From: Candidatus Promineofilum glycogenicum
GTDB lineage: Bacteria; Chloroflexota; Anaerolineae; Promineifilales; Promineifilaceae
Length of the DNA stretch: 64,000 nucleotides
Reading direction: 5' to 3'
Assembly (NCBI GenBank): GCA_016707605.1
Contig: JADJHJ010000010.1
Coordinates: 62,001-126,000 of the forward strand
The position numbers and the translations under genes are program-made. Shown piece by piece: positions 31,366 to 39,954 of this stretch (the first letter of the stretch is position 1; every line of letters begins with the position of its first letter). Under the pieces are notes generated by a model. That model was not told where the DNA came from. It did no database searches and saw only the letters and a list, made by a program, of their open reading frames with translations.

Positions 31366-32409
31366 TCTTGTGAATCCAGCGCCGGTTACGTCGATGGTGG
31401 CCGGGCCGCCCAGTTCGCCGTCGATGGCGATGGTCGTGTCGAGCCAGAGGCGCAGCAGGTCGGCGCTGGTAGTGGTGTGCAAGGTCAGGTGGTCGGTCGT
31501 GTACCGGGTTCGGCCGTGGGCCAGCGCCAGCGGTAGCAGCAACTGGTCGGCCAGATGGCGGTCGACCATGCCCCCATTGTCCAGGAAAGCCAGCGCTTCG
31601 GCAACCGCGGCCTCGGCCACGCGCTCCGACGGCAGGCCGGGGCGGCCGATGCTGGTGAAGCCCCCCTGCGGCAGCCACAAGCAGATGCCCGCCCCCGGCC
31701 CGGCGCCGTTCTCGCGCCGCGGCTCGATCTGGCTGCGCCGGCCGGCGGCGGTCAGCAGGTTGGTGGCCCGGCCGGCCATGCGCTGGGGGATGTCGGCCGG
31801 CAGGTTGGTCACGGCGGCCACGCCTTCGACGCGCTCGACGGGTAGGCGCTCGAACGGCGGCGCGTCGAGCCGGGCCACCGGCGCGATGTTGGCCCGCACA
31901 ACCCCGCCGCCGACGGGATACCAGCCCCAGCGCTCCAGCTCCAACTCGAACGTCGCCCCCATGCGGGCGAAGGCGGGCCGGGCGACGTGGGCCACGTAGT
32001 GGTAGGGCGGACTCATGGGCACGTGGGTTCCGCCGCGCAGCACCAGGCGCGACGCCCCGCCGGCAAACAGCAGCGGCCAGAGCACGGCCTGAAAGATGAG
32101 CATGATCGCCCCGGCCGAGCCGCCCTGGGCCGCGTCGCTCACGTCGAAGTGGTACTCGCCCGGCTGCGGCGGCATGGCCGGGCGGAACTCCAGCGTGCGC
32201 GAGTCGAGGGCGTCGCCGGTCAGGGCCGCGCCGCACAGGCGGGCCACGGCGCGGACGGCCGTCAGGTGTTGCGGCCGCAGGCCCCCCTTGGCCCGGTTGG
32301 CGCGCACGTGGGTCAGGCGGAACGGCCGCCCGGTCAGCGCCGAGAGGCTGAGCGACGTGCGCAAGACCTGTCCGCCGCCTTCGCCCATGCGGCCGTCGAT
32401 GGTGAGCAT
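31363..32409 (-). CDS. rtcA: RNA 3'-terminal phosphate cyclase
   Basis: 348 residues, the family length, from the ATG at 32409. Converts an RNA 3'-phosphate to a 2',3'-cyclic phosphate using ATP. Seen: IDGRMGEGGGQVLRTSLSLS at the start, HLTAVRAVARLCGA, GGTHVPMSPPYHYV, GWYPVGGGVV, and DRHLADQLLLPLAL followed by LTLHTTTSADLL with the candidate nucleophilic His. No rtcB or rtcR is in the window. The next gene downstream on the same strand is rnz, so two RNA-processing genes are neighbours; co-transcription is possible across the repeat between them. Confidence 0.93.
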   Translation of the reverse strand: MLTIDGRMGEGGGQVLRTSLSLSALTGRPFRLTHVRANRAKGGLRPQHLTAVRAVARLCGAALTGDALDSRTLEFRPAMPPQPGEYHFDVSDAAQGGSAGAIMLIFQAVLWPLLFAGGASRLVLRGGTHVPMSPPYHYVAHVARPAFARMGATFELELERWGWYPVGGGVVRANIAPVARLDAPPFERLPVERVEGVAAVTNLPADIPQRMAGRATNLLTAAGRRSQIEPRRENGAGPGAGICLWLPQGGFTSIGRPGLPSERVAEAAVAEALAFLDNGGMVDRHLADQLLLPLALAHGRTRYTTDHLTLHTTTSADLLRLWLDTTIAIDGELGGPATIDVTGAGFTR

Positions 32410-32458
32410 GGGGCGGATGATCGCTCGTTCAGGCCCTTGGCGCAAGAACAAAGAGCAG

Positions 32459-32519
32459 AAACCGCAGATTACGCAGATTTCGCAGACTGAATCTGCGAAA
32501 TCTGCGTAATCTGCGGTTT
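32459..32519. repeat. Perfect 28-bp inverted repeat of GCAGATT words
   Basis: Arms 32459-32486 and 32492-32519 are perfectly complementary, with a 5-base loop CTGAA. Each arm is built from three near-repeats of CGCAGATT. It lies between the sugar transferase terminator and rtcA. Confidence 0.9.
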
Positions 32520-32530
32520 TCTGTCCCAAT

Positions 32531-32557
32531 AAAAAGGCCCCGCATAGAAGCGGGGCC
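32531..32557 (-). terminator. Intrinsic terminator of the sugar transferase gene
   Basis: GGCCCCGC-TTCTAT-GCGGGGCC stem (32536-32557 on the minus strand) followed by TTTTT. Classic form, 28 bases past the stop. Confidence 0.9.
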
Positions 32558-32584
32558 GGTGGGTTATCGCGGAAGCAGTCGGGC

Positions 32585-33232
32585 TTAGGCCTGGACAGTG
32601 AAGGCCACGACGACCGACTGGATGAGAATCTGCACGTCCATCCCCAGCGACCAGTCGCGGATGTAGCGCGCTTCCAGTTCGATGCGGTCGTCCACGCGGC
32701 GGCTGTGGCCGCTGACCTGCCACAGGCCGGTCAGGCCGGGCATGACACTGCAATAGCCGTCGAGGCGGTGGCCGAACTTGAGCAACTCGGCGCGGGTCAT
32801 CATGCGCGGGCCGACCAGCGACATGGTGCGGTTGAGGACGTTGAACAGCCGCGGCAGTTCGTCGAGGCCGTAGCGGCGCAGGAAGCGGCCGACGCGGGTC
32901 AGGCGCGGGTCGCTGTTGACGTCGCCCTGCATGACTTCCATCCACTGGTCGCGGTTGGCGATGAGCCGGTCGTTGCCGTCGAGGTACATGGTGCGGAACT
33001 TGTAGGCGTCGAACTCGCGGCCGTTGCGGCCGACGACGCGCCGGCGGTAGAGCACCGGGCCGGGCGAGTCGAGCCGGATGAGCACGGCCAGCACCAGCAG
33101 TAGCGGGGCAATGAGCATCAGCGTCGGCAGGGTCAGCGTATAATCCAGGCCCAGCTTGAGCCAGCGATTGAGCCGCCGCGTGGTGATGGCGGTGAAGGTG
33201 TCGAGTTTGTTGGTCGCCGGAGCCTGAATCAT
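32585..33232 (-). CDS. Bacterial sugar transferase (undecaprenyl-phosphate phosphosugar transferase)
   Basis: 215 residues from the ATG at 33232. Family PF02397: one hydrophobic helix YTLTLPTLMLIAPLLLVLAVLIR, then LDSPGPVLYRRRVVGRNGREFD, YKFRTMY, RRYGLDELPRLFNVL (catalytic DE), SLVGPRM and PGLTGLWQVSGHS. It loads the first sugar phosphate on the lipid carrier for exopolysaccharide or glycan synthesis, at the inner face of the membrane. No polysaccharide cluster follows, so it is either a lone initiating enzyme or its partners are elsewhere. The N-terminal extra domain of WbaP-type enzymes is absent. Confidence 0.92.
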   Translation of the reverse strand: MIQAPATNKLDTFTAITTRRLNRWLKLGLDYTLTLPTLMLIAPLLLVLAVLIRLDSPGPVLYRRRVVGRNGREFDAYKFRTMYLDGNDRLIANRDQWMEVMQGDVNSDPRLTRVGRFLRRYGLDELPRLFNVLNRTMSLVGPRMMTRAELLKFGHRLDGYCSVMPGLTGLWQVSGHSRRVDDRIELEARYIRDWSLGMDVQILIQSVVVAFTVQA

Positions 33233-33336
33233 GTCTTTATCCCAGGGCGCTCTCTCTGCGCAAACGCCCATTTACCTAGGGATAGTCTAGCCCGGCTCGC
33301 TTACGAAAAAACTTACGGTGGTATGATGGGTTTGGC

Positions 33337-33412
33337 TGTGGCACAGGATTCTTATCCTGTGCGCTTACGTGGTCGGTTAGCCGAAGACACAGGATAAGAA
33401 TCCTGTGCCACA
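33337..33412. repeat. Perfect 25-bp inverted repeat, TGTGGCACAGG family, copy 1
   Basis: Arms 33337-33361 and 33388-33412 are perfectly complementary. Each arm also contains its own hairpin CACAGGAT-TCTT-ATCCTGTG. The second copy is at 46834-46891 with matched base changes. Confidence 0.9.
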
Positions 33413-33413
33413 T

Positions 33414-33911
33414 TTAGACGGCCGTGGCCATAGCCGTGAACAGCAAGACGAGCATCGCGCAGACGACGTTGAGCCGCAGGAAGCGCATCTCGCGCGCCGC
33501 CAGCCGGTCGCGCTCGGCGGCGGCCATCTCCGGCCGCGCCTCGCCCAGCAGCGCCAGGCGGGTCATGGCGGGGTAGAGGCTGAACTGTAGATAGGCGGTC
33601 AGGGCGACCATGCCGACGTAGGCCACGTGCTTCAGCAGCATGGCCCAGGCCCACAGGCTATCGATGGCCAGGAAGCCGTTGTAGTTCTCGTCGTTGGTCA
33701 TCTGAATGAAGCCGGTGATGAGCAGGATGACCAGGGCGGCGTTGACCCAGGGCAGGAAGCGCTTTTGCAGGGCGAACCACTGGTTGGACGACAGCGTGCC
33801 CTGCCGCAGCGCCGGCCAGGCGATGAAGGCCATCAGGGCGATGCCGCCCAGCCAGACGACCGTCGCCAGCAGATGAACCCAGTAGGACGCTACCAGAACC
33901 CAGAATGTCAC
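33414..33911 (-). CDS. Four-helix membrane protein, CopD-like
   Basis: 165 residues. Four hydrophobic helices: FWVLVASYWVHLLATVVWLGGIALM, NAALVILLITGFIQM, LLKHVAYVGMVALTAYLQF and VVCAMLVLLFTAM. The H-L..VVWLGG and LK.. patterns resemble the copper-resistance D (CopD) or related putative membrane domains with conserved His in helix 1 and helix 3. Role unknown; a link with copper or heme handling is only suggested by this resemblance. The stop is next to the 33337-33412 inverted repeat, which may end its transcript. Confidence 0.6.
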   Translation of the reverse strand: MTFWVLVASYWVHLLATVVWLGGIALMAFIAWPALRQGTLSSNQWFALQKRFLPWVNAALVILLITGFIQMTNDENYNGFLAIDSLWAWAMLLKHVAYVGMVALTAYLQFSLYPAMTRLALLGEARPEMAAAERDRLAAREMRFLRLNVVCAMLVLLFTAMATAV

Positions 33912-33939
33912 GTCTTTCTCCTGTATAACTGAAGAAGGA

Positions 33940-34092
33940 TTATCCGCAGATTGGGCAGATTGGGCAGATTTAGAAGAAGCACCCCCAAAAACCCAGAGGG
34001 GGAAAAAAAAGAAAAAAAAAAAAGATTTGCGGGCTTGGGGCGTCTTTGCGTGAGGTTCTTTAATCTGCCAAATCTGCCTAATCTGCGGATAA
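33940..34092. repeat. GCAGATTGGG inverted repeat overlapping the next gene's end
   Basis: Arms of 31 nt (33940-33970 and 34062-34092) with two mismatches enclose about 90 bases including a purine-rich run of A. The right arm forms the stop and last codons (SLSAD) of the downstream-coded glycoside-hydrolase-like gene, so the repeat intrudes into coding sequence. Confidence 0.85.
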
Positions 34093-35250
34093 CGACTCTT
34101 TCGTCATCTCTTTGAGCGCGAAGTAGGCCGGGCGGGGGGTGCCGTCGGGCAGGACGATGGCCCACCACCACTGCTCATTCTCCGGCGTCCACTCCCAATC
34201 GGCGATGTAGATCGTCGTCATCAGGCCCACCCACGGCCGCCAATGCTCGGCGGCGTACTGGTAGGCGCGCACCAGATAGTCGGCCTGCGTCGCCTCGTCC
34301 ACGGCGTGCCAGGCGTAGTCGGGGTTGACCTTGTCCGTCGTCCAGCCCAGTTCCAGCACGGCCACCTGCTTGCGCCCGTCACCATTGGCCACCATCAGGG
34401 CGCGCAGGTCTTCGACGTGGCGAAAGGCGAACCAGCGCCCGCCGCCATACTCCGGCGCTTCGGCCGCCGCCGGGTCCAGTTCCGGCGGGGCCTTGTAGCC
34501 GGGGGCGTTGGCCCCCAGCACGTCGAAGTAGGCCGCCGCGCCGGCGTCGTACATCCCTTGCAGGAATTCCGTGTCGGGCATCGCTTCGGCGGTGTCGGTT
34601 CCGGTGGGGGCCAGCCCGGCGGAGACGACGACGGCGTCGGGGTCGGCAGCCTTGATGGCCGTATAGCAGGCGCGCAGCAGTTCAGTGTAGGCCGCCGGGT
34701 CGGGCGGGCGATTGCCCCATTCGCGGGTCAGGTTCGGCTCGTTCCAGACCTGGTAGGCGTCGATTCGGCCGCGATAACGGGTGGCTACCGCGCCACAGAA
34801 GTCGGCGAAGTCGGCCATGTTGCCCGGCGGGCCGTTCTCCTGCCACTGGTTGTCGGCCGGTTCGGCCCAATAGGGCTGTTGGTCGAGGCGGACGAGCAGC
34901 TTCAACCCCGCCTTCTCGGTCTCATCGACGATGTAGTCGCTGCGATACCAGTCGTACTGCCCCTTCTCGATGCCCTCGATCTCGCGCCAGGCGAACTTCT
35001 GCTTGACCCAGGTGAAGCCCATCTCCTGCACCAGTCCCAGGTCGCGCAGCGCCGTGTCGGGCTTCCACCACATGAAGACGTGGATGCCGTAGTCGGGTGA
35101 GGGGAAGGACATGACCACCGGCTCGTCGCCCAGCAGGTCGAGCGGCGCGGCGGTGGCCGTCGGCGGCGGCGTGGGCGTCGCGGCCGGCGCGGCCACGCCA
35201 CAGCCGGCCAGCAGGAGGAGGGCGAGGAGTGGGAGGAGAGTGCGATGCAT
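34078..35250 (-). CDS. Secreted glycoside-hydrolase-like lipoprotein (GH-A clan fold)
   Basis: 390 residues. Lipobox LLLLAGC at about 11-17, PT-rich linker, then a TIM-barrel similar to GH39/GH5-type clan A enzymes: YGIHVFMWWKPDTA, MGFTWVKQKFAWREIEG, DAYQVWNEPNLTREW with the acid/base Glu (about 172), VSAGLAPTGT, VAVLELGWTT with the nucleophile Glu (about 300). Both catalytic Glu are present, so it may be active on an extracellular polysaccharide; the exact family cannot be named. Two further genes with the same WNExN..REW core follow in the same direction, with about 120 bases between this gene and the next. The last codons lie in a repeat. Confidence 0.82.
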   Translation of the reverse strand: MHRTLLPLLALLLLAGCGVAAPAATPTPPPTATAAPLDLLGDEPVVMSFPSPDYGIHVFMWWKPDTALRDLGLVQEMGFTWVKQKFAWREIEGIEKGQYDWYRSDYIVDETEKAGLKLLVRLDQQPYWAEPADNQWQENGPPGNMADFADFCGAVATRYRGRIDAYQVWNEPNLTREWGNRPPDPAAYTELLRACYTAIKAADPDAVVVSAGLAPTGTDTAEAMPDTEFLQGMYDAGAAAYFDVLGANAPGYKAPPELDPAAAEAPEYGGGRWFAFRHVEDLRALMVANGDGRKQVAVLELGWTTDKVNPDYAWHAVDEATQADYLVRAYQYAAEHWRPWVGLMTTIYIADWEWTPENEQWWWAIVLPDGTPRPAYFALKEMTKESLSAD

Positions 35251-35375
35251 GGGTCAGTGGGTCAGTGGGTCAGTGGGTCAGTGGGTCAGTGGGTCAGTGG
35301 GTCAGTGGGTAGGTCTGATTGACTGACTTACTGGCCTACTGACCTACTGACTTACTGACCCACCGAATACTGATC
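35249..35375. repeat. Tandem 8-bp GGTCAGTG repeat with inverted partner
   Basis: At least six head-to-tail units of GGTCAGTG from 35250, then inverse words ACTGACCTACTGACC to 35370. It fills the gap between two glycoside-hydrolase-like genes and can form a long slipped hairpin. Confidence 0.85.
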
Positions 35376-36703
35376 TACGGATTCTTCGGCATCCCCGACA
35401 GCGCCCCATACGCCGGACGGGGGACGCCGGCAGTGTCGACGATGCTATAGGGCACGGGGTCGTCGGTCGGGCCGCTGCCCTTGTTGCCGAAGTCGAAGTT
35501 GAACAGGAAGGCCAGCCAGATATTGCCGGAGTCGTGCATCTGGGTGAAGGCCTGGACGATGTAGTCGGCCTGCTCTTGCAGGGTGTTGTCGCGGGCGAAC
35601 TCGAAGCCGGTGGGAATCTCGGTGTACCCCTCGCTGCTGGCCCAGCCGAACTCGGTGACGCACAGCTTCTTGTTGGGGTCAATGGCCTGCACCTTCTGGG
35701 CGTAGGTGTCGAGCGTCGTCTTCAGGCTCCACGAGTGGTGGGGGTTGTCGAACGGGCCGCGGAAGCCGGCCGTGGCCGCCTCGGCCGTGCTGCCGGCGGC
35801 GTCGAAGGTGACGTCGGGGGCGATGTTGTAGCCGTTGTGGTGCGCGCCGACGCAGTCGGCGTAGTTGAGCATCCCGGCGGCCAGGGCGCGGTCGAGGTAC
35901 TCGAAGTCGTCGGCCCAGCGCACCCAGTCGCCCGTGCCCGTCGGCGACAGCGCGCCGCTGATGACGATGATGTTGGGGTCTTTGGCCTTGATGGCGTCGT
36001 GGGCCACCTGCAGGAAGCGGACGTAATCCTCCGGGCTGATGCCGTTGGCGCTGGTCCACTCGCGGTCGAGGTTCTGCTCGTTCCAGACCTCGATGGCGTC
36101 GATGCGGCCGGGGTGGCGGTCGATCAGCTCGCCCAGGAAGCGGGCGTACTCGTTGTAGTCGTCGGGCGGGCCGTTCTCGCCGCCGGCGGCGCGCGTCCAG
36201 GCCGGCGCGCCGACGACGCTGACCATCAGCCGCAGGCCGTGGAGGTCGGCCTGCTCGATGACGGCATCGTAGAAGAACCACTGGTCGGTGGCCTGGTCGG
36301 GTTCAACGAGCCACCACTGCACCTGCATCTTCACCCAGGGCAGGCCCAACTGGTCGCGGACGGCCACCATTGTCGCCGCCGGGTCGCCGACGGTGGCGTT
36401 GCCGTGGATTTGGATGCCGTAGCCGAACTGGCCGGCCGGCCAGGGGCCGCTGGCTTCGGCCGGCGGCTGCTCGGCGGGCACGGCCTCGCCGCCCTCGGTC
36501 GGCGCGGCCAGCGTCGGCGTGGGCAGTACTTCGCCCTCGACGACGGGCGGCGGCAGGGTGGCCTGGGCGTCGGCCGGCAGCGTAGCCACCGGCAGGCTCT
36601 CGACCGTCGCTTCCGGCGTGGTCGGCTGCCCGCCGCCACAGGCGGCCAGGGCCAGAAGCAGCACCGCGGCCATCAGCCACGTCAGCTTGAGATAGCGTTT
36701 CAT
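35375..36703 (-). CDS. Secreted glycoside-hydrolase-like lipoprotein, second copy
   Basis: 442 residues from the ATG at 36703 (AAGGAGAG upstream). Lipobox ALAAC near 20, a long Pro/Glu/Thr linker, then the same barrel as its neighbour: FGYGIQIHG, LPWVKMQVQWWLVEP, RIDAIEVWNEQNLDREW (Glu about 206), VISGALSPTGTGDW, KLCVTEFGWAS (nucleophile Glu about 349) and AFLFNFDFGNKGSG. The barrel carries WNEQN where many clan A enzymes have WNEPN. Likely acts at the outer surface on polysaccharide; substrate unknown. Paralogue of the genes on either side. Confidence 0.82.
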   Translation of the reverse strand: MKRYLKLTWLMAAVLLLALAACGGGQPTTPEATVESLPVATLPADAQATLPPPVVEGEVLPTPTLAAPTEGGEAVPAEQPPAEASGPWPAGQFGYGIQIHGNATVGDPAATMVAVRDQLGLPWVKMQVQWWLVEPDQATDQWFFYDAVIEQADLHGLRLMVSVVGAPAWTRAAGGENGPPDDYNEYARFLGELIDRHPGRIDAIEVWNEQNLDREWTSANGISPEDYVRFLQVAHDAIKAKDPNIIVISGALSPTGTGDWVRWADDFEYLDRALAAGMLNYADCVGAHHNGYNIAPDVTFDAAGSTAEAATAGFRGPFDNPHHSWSLKTTLDTYAQKVQAIDPNKKLCVTEFGWASSEGYTEIPTGFEFARDNTLQEQADYIVQAFTQMHDSGNIWLAFLFNFDFGNKGSGPTDDPVPYSIVDTAGVPRPAYGALSGMPKNP

Positions 36704-36846
36704 ACTCTTCTCTCCTTCCTTGCGTCTGTCTGAACGTAGACGAGAGTGTAGGTCACTTTCGCCACCGGGCAAAAGAAAAGGGCGCGGGAGAGCAGGGGCG
36801 CTCCGATTCACCCCTGCTCCCCCGCACCCCTGCTCCCCCGCGTCTC

Positions 36847-39800
36847 CTACTGCCCCATTACGGAGCGCAGCGTCTCGCACGCCGGGCAGCTACCGTTGGG
36901 GCGGATCATGGCGTAGCCGGCCTGCGGGTCGTCGCCAAACGTCTTGAAGTCAACGTTGAAGACGATGATCATGCGCACGCGACCGCTCTGGACGCCGACG
37001 CGCACCGCTTCGGCCAGGTATTGGGCGTGCTCGGCCACGCTCAGGTTGTAGGGCGCTTTCCACAGGAAGCCGGCCGGCAGGCTGCCCCACTCCTCGCCGC
37101 TCAGGTAGCCGAGTTCGGTGAAGCACAGCGCGCCCGCGCCGGCCCCGGCATAGGCGTTGATCATGCCCTGGAAGTAGCGGGTATAGTGGCCGCCCGCGCC
37201 GCGCGGGTCGCCGCTGGTGGCCGACGGCGGCATGAGGCCCTCGTTGTAGTGGACACCCACGCAGTCGGACGCGCTGCCCGCCCCGGCGGCCATCATGCCC
37301 GCCACGTAGGGCGCATCGTCGCAACCGCCGCCGCCACAGCCACCGAAGTAGCCGGTGGGGGCCGGCGCGCCGGTGATGACCATGACGTTGGGGTTAGCGG
37401 CCTTGATCTTCTGGTAGGCCGGGCGCAGCATGTTGTTGACGTAGGAGGCCGGGTCGATCTGCCCCACCGGCCATTCGCGCTCGATGTTCATCTCGTTCCA
37501 GACTTCGATGGCGTCTGGGCCGAGCGCGGCCACGCCGCCCAGGAAGTTGGTGTAGGCCTCGAAGTCGATGCTGCTGGGGTAGAGCTGGCCGGGGATGCTG
37601 AGCAGAATCTTCATGCCCGAGGCGTGGGCCTCGTTGATGAGTCCGGCCACCGCGTCGGGGGTGTCGCCGGGGTTCCACTTGTGCTGCTTCTTGACCCAGG
37701 TCATGCCGGCGTACTGCATGTTGCCGACGGGCATACCCGCCGCCTGGCCGCCCAACTCGAAGTTGCCGACGTTGCCGACCGGCGCGACCGACGGCGGGGC
37801 GACGACCGGCGCGGCGGCGGCGCCGCTGGCCGGCGTCGAACCGGGGGCGGCGGCCAACGGCGCATCGGACTCGACGACCTCCAGCGTGTTGGGGTCGAAG
37901 CCGGTGTTGATCGTCACCAACCCCTTGGCGATCCAGCCCTCTGCGCCGCTCGGCAGGGCGATGTTGAGCCAGTCGCCGGTCGCGTTGCGGCCCAGCAGCT
38001 TGAGGATAGTGCCACCCTGAGCACCGCCGGCGACGACGCCATAGATGACGCCGGGGCCGGTGCGGATATTGGACGGCAGGTTAACCTGCGCCGTGGCCTC
38101 GCCCGCCGCGCCCAGGTTGGCCGTGGCGGCCGTGGCCGCCGGGGTGGCCGCGCCGCCGGTGGTGGGGGCGGCGGTGGTCGCTTCGCTAGGGGCTTCGGGC
38201 GTCGCTTCGGGTGTCGCCGTCGGTGCTTCGGCCACGGCCGCGCCGCCGACGGTGACGGGCAGTTCGCCCAGCTCGGCCGTCGTGTCGCCCAGCACCAGGC
38301 CGGCCTGCACGCGATAGTCGCCGGGGTTGGCCGCCGTCCAGGCGAAGGTCAGTTCGGTGCCCGTGCCGCTGGCGACGATGCTGTCGGCGGCGTCGCGCAC
38401 CGTCCAGGCGATGGCCGCGCCGCCGGGCTGCGGCGCTTCGCCCGCGCCCAGGAAGCTGTTGAGCGCCGCGGCGTAGGCCGTGCCGCTGCCCAGTTCCAGC
38501 CCGCGCAGGGTGGCGCCGCGCAGGTTGTAGTCGCTGACCAGTTGCAGCCGATCAAGCAGCGCCGCCTCGGTGATGAGCCAGACGGTCTGCGGCTGCCCGG
38601 CCTGCTCGAAGGTGTAACGGTAGGCCAGCGCCTCGCCGTCCCACTCCAGCGGCGTGGCCGAGCCGCTCAGGGCGACTTCGACTTCCGCGCCGGGTTCGAT
38701 TGCGGTTGCATCGCCGGCGATCTCCAGCGTGCCCAGGCTGGCCAGGGCTTGCGCCGCGGGCAGTTCGGTGAAGGCCTCGCCGACCTTGTTGACCGCGCCG
38801 GCCGTCAGCAGCAGGTTGAGCTTGCGCCGGTCGATCTGGCCGGTGGCCCAACTGACGAGTTGCTCGGCCGCGCCGCCGTCGCCATACACGGTCGGGTCGA
38901 GGGGCATTCGCAAATACACCACGTCGGCCAGCCGGCCCAGCGCGGCCCAGTTCTGGCCGCCGGTGTCCCAGCTATTGTCGACGGGCGTCGGCGTGTCCAG
39001 TGTCAGGGCTAGTTGCTGCCCCTCGGCGTGCAACGCGTCGGCCAGACGGGTCGCGAAGTCGGTGTAGGCCGCCGACTGGGCCGCGGGCACTCCCTGGTAG
39101 TCCAGGTGGACGCCGGCATACCCCTCGGCCACAGCCTGCCCGACGACGCTGTTGATCTGCGCGTCCTGGACGGCGGTATTGTCCAGCAGGGCGGTCAGCG
39201 CCGCCTGATCCACGACCGCGCCGTGGTTGGTCAGGCGCAGGAAAAGGCTACTCGCCTCGCTGCCCTCCGGTAGTGCGGCCACGTCGCCGGCCAGCGCGCC
39301 GTTTTCGCCCAGCACCAGGGCGCCGACCGAGGCCTCGGTCAGCAGCGGGGTCACGTCGGCCGGCAGTTGGCCCTCGGGAGCCACTTCGACGGCCACGACC
39401 GGCTGCTCGGGCGGGGCGGACTGGACGAAGACCAGCGCCCGCGGCAGGGGGCCGTCGGCGGCCACGGCCTGCGCTCCGGCGGCGTCGATCTGGCCGGGCA
39501 CGTGGCTCCAGGCCGCGCTGTCCCAGCCGAAGAGATCGACGGTACGGGCATCGGCCTCGGCCGGCAGCGGCAGGGCGATCTGGCCCGTGGGCGCGTCGCC
39601 GCTGTAGTCGAGGACGTAGGCGTCGCCTACGGTCTGGGCCGGCAGCGCGGCGACAGCCTCGGCCAACGTCTCGTCGGTCGCGGCCAGTTCGGCCACGGCG
39701 ACGCGGCTGACGCCGACGTTGGCGGCATTGAGGGACACGCCCTCCGGCAGAGCGCCGCCGGCTTGTTCGGCCGGCGCAGTGGCGTCGGCGGTGACGTCGG

Positions 39801-39954
39801 TTGTCGCGCCGTCCCCGCCGCCCAGCCCCAGGCGCGTGCCCAGGGAGATCGGCGGCAGAAATAGCCCGACAAGAATCAGAGCAATGACCACCAGGAAGCC
39901 GATGAGCATCGGCCACGATAGGCGCTTGCCCGGATTGGTTTCGTTGTTCTCCAT
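36847..39954 (-). CDS. Membrane-anchored multidomain protein: GH18-like, SH3b and GH-A-like barrel
   Basis: 1035 residues. One N-terminal transmembrane helix (WPMLIGFLVVIALILVGLFL). Region about 225-480 resembles spore-type GH18 (YaaH-like): EGYAGVHLDYQGVPAAQSAA, LADALHAEGQQLALTL; the usual catalytic DxE reads LDYQ, with Gln for Glu, so this part may be inactive. A Thr/Ala/Pro linker (about 560-620) leads to an SH3b domain (LPSNIRTGPGVIYGVV, GWIAKGLV). The C-terminal ~300 residues are the barrel shared with the two downstream genes (DAIEVWNEMNIEREW, VMVITGAPAPTG, LCFTELGYLSGE). SH3b domains often bind cell-wall peptide, so a wall- or glycan-acting surface protein is likely. AAGGGG precedes the ATG. 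Confidence 0.82.
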   Translation of the reverse strand: MENNETNPGKRLSWPMLIGFLVVIALILVGLFLPPISLGTRLGLGGGDGATTDVTADATAPAEQAGGALPEGVSLNAANVGVSRVAVAELAATDETLAEAVAALPAQTVGDAYVLDYSGDAPTGQIALPLPAEADARTVDLFGWDSAAWSHVPGQIDAAGAQAVAADGPLPRALVFVQSAPPEQPVVAVEVAPEGQLPADVTPLLTEASVGALVLGENGALAGDVAALPEGSEASSLFLRLTNHGAVVDQAALTALLDNTAVQDAQINSVVGQAVAEGYAGVHLDYQGVPAAQSAAYTDFATRLADALHAEGQQLALTLDTPTPVDNSWDTGGQNWAALGRLADVVYLRMPLDPTVYGDGGAAEQLVSWATGQIDRRKLNLLLTAGAVNKVGEAFTELPAAQALASLGTLEIAGDATAIEPGAEVEVALSGSATPLEWDGEALAYRYTFEQAGQPQTVWLITEAALLDRLQLVSDYNLRGATLRGLELGSGTAYAAALNSFLGAGEAPQPGGAAIAWTVRDAADSIVASGTGTELTFAWTAANPGDYRVQAGLVLGDTTAELGELPVTVGGAAVAEAPTATPEATPEAPSEATTAAPTTGGAATPAATAATANLGAAGEATAQVNLPSNIRTGPGVIYGVVAGGAQGGTILKLLGRNATGDWLNIALPSGAEGWIAKGLVTINTGFDPNTLEVVESDAPLAAAPGSTPASGAAAAPVVAPPSVAPVGNVGNFELGGQAAGMPVGNMQYAGMTWVKKQHKWNPGDTPDAVAGLINEAHASGMKILLSIPGQLYPSSIDFEAYTNFLGGVAALGPDAIEVWNEMNIEREWPVGQIDPASYVNNMLRPAYQKIKAANPNVMVITGAPAPTGYFGGCGGGGCDDAPYVAGMMAAGAGSASDCVGVHYNEGLMPPSATSGDPRGAGGHYTRYFQGMINAYAGAGAGALCFTELGYLSGEEWGSLPAGFLWKAPYNLSVAEHAQYLAEAVRVGVQSGRVRMIIVFNVDFKTFGDDPQAGYAMIRPNGSCPACETLRSVMGQ

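Noticed and set aside
35249..35375. CRISPR-like array
   Set aside because: 8-bp tandem words without spacers and no cas genes.
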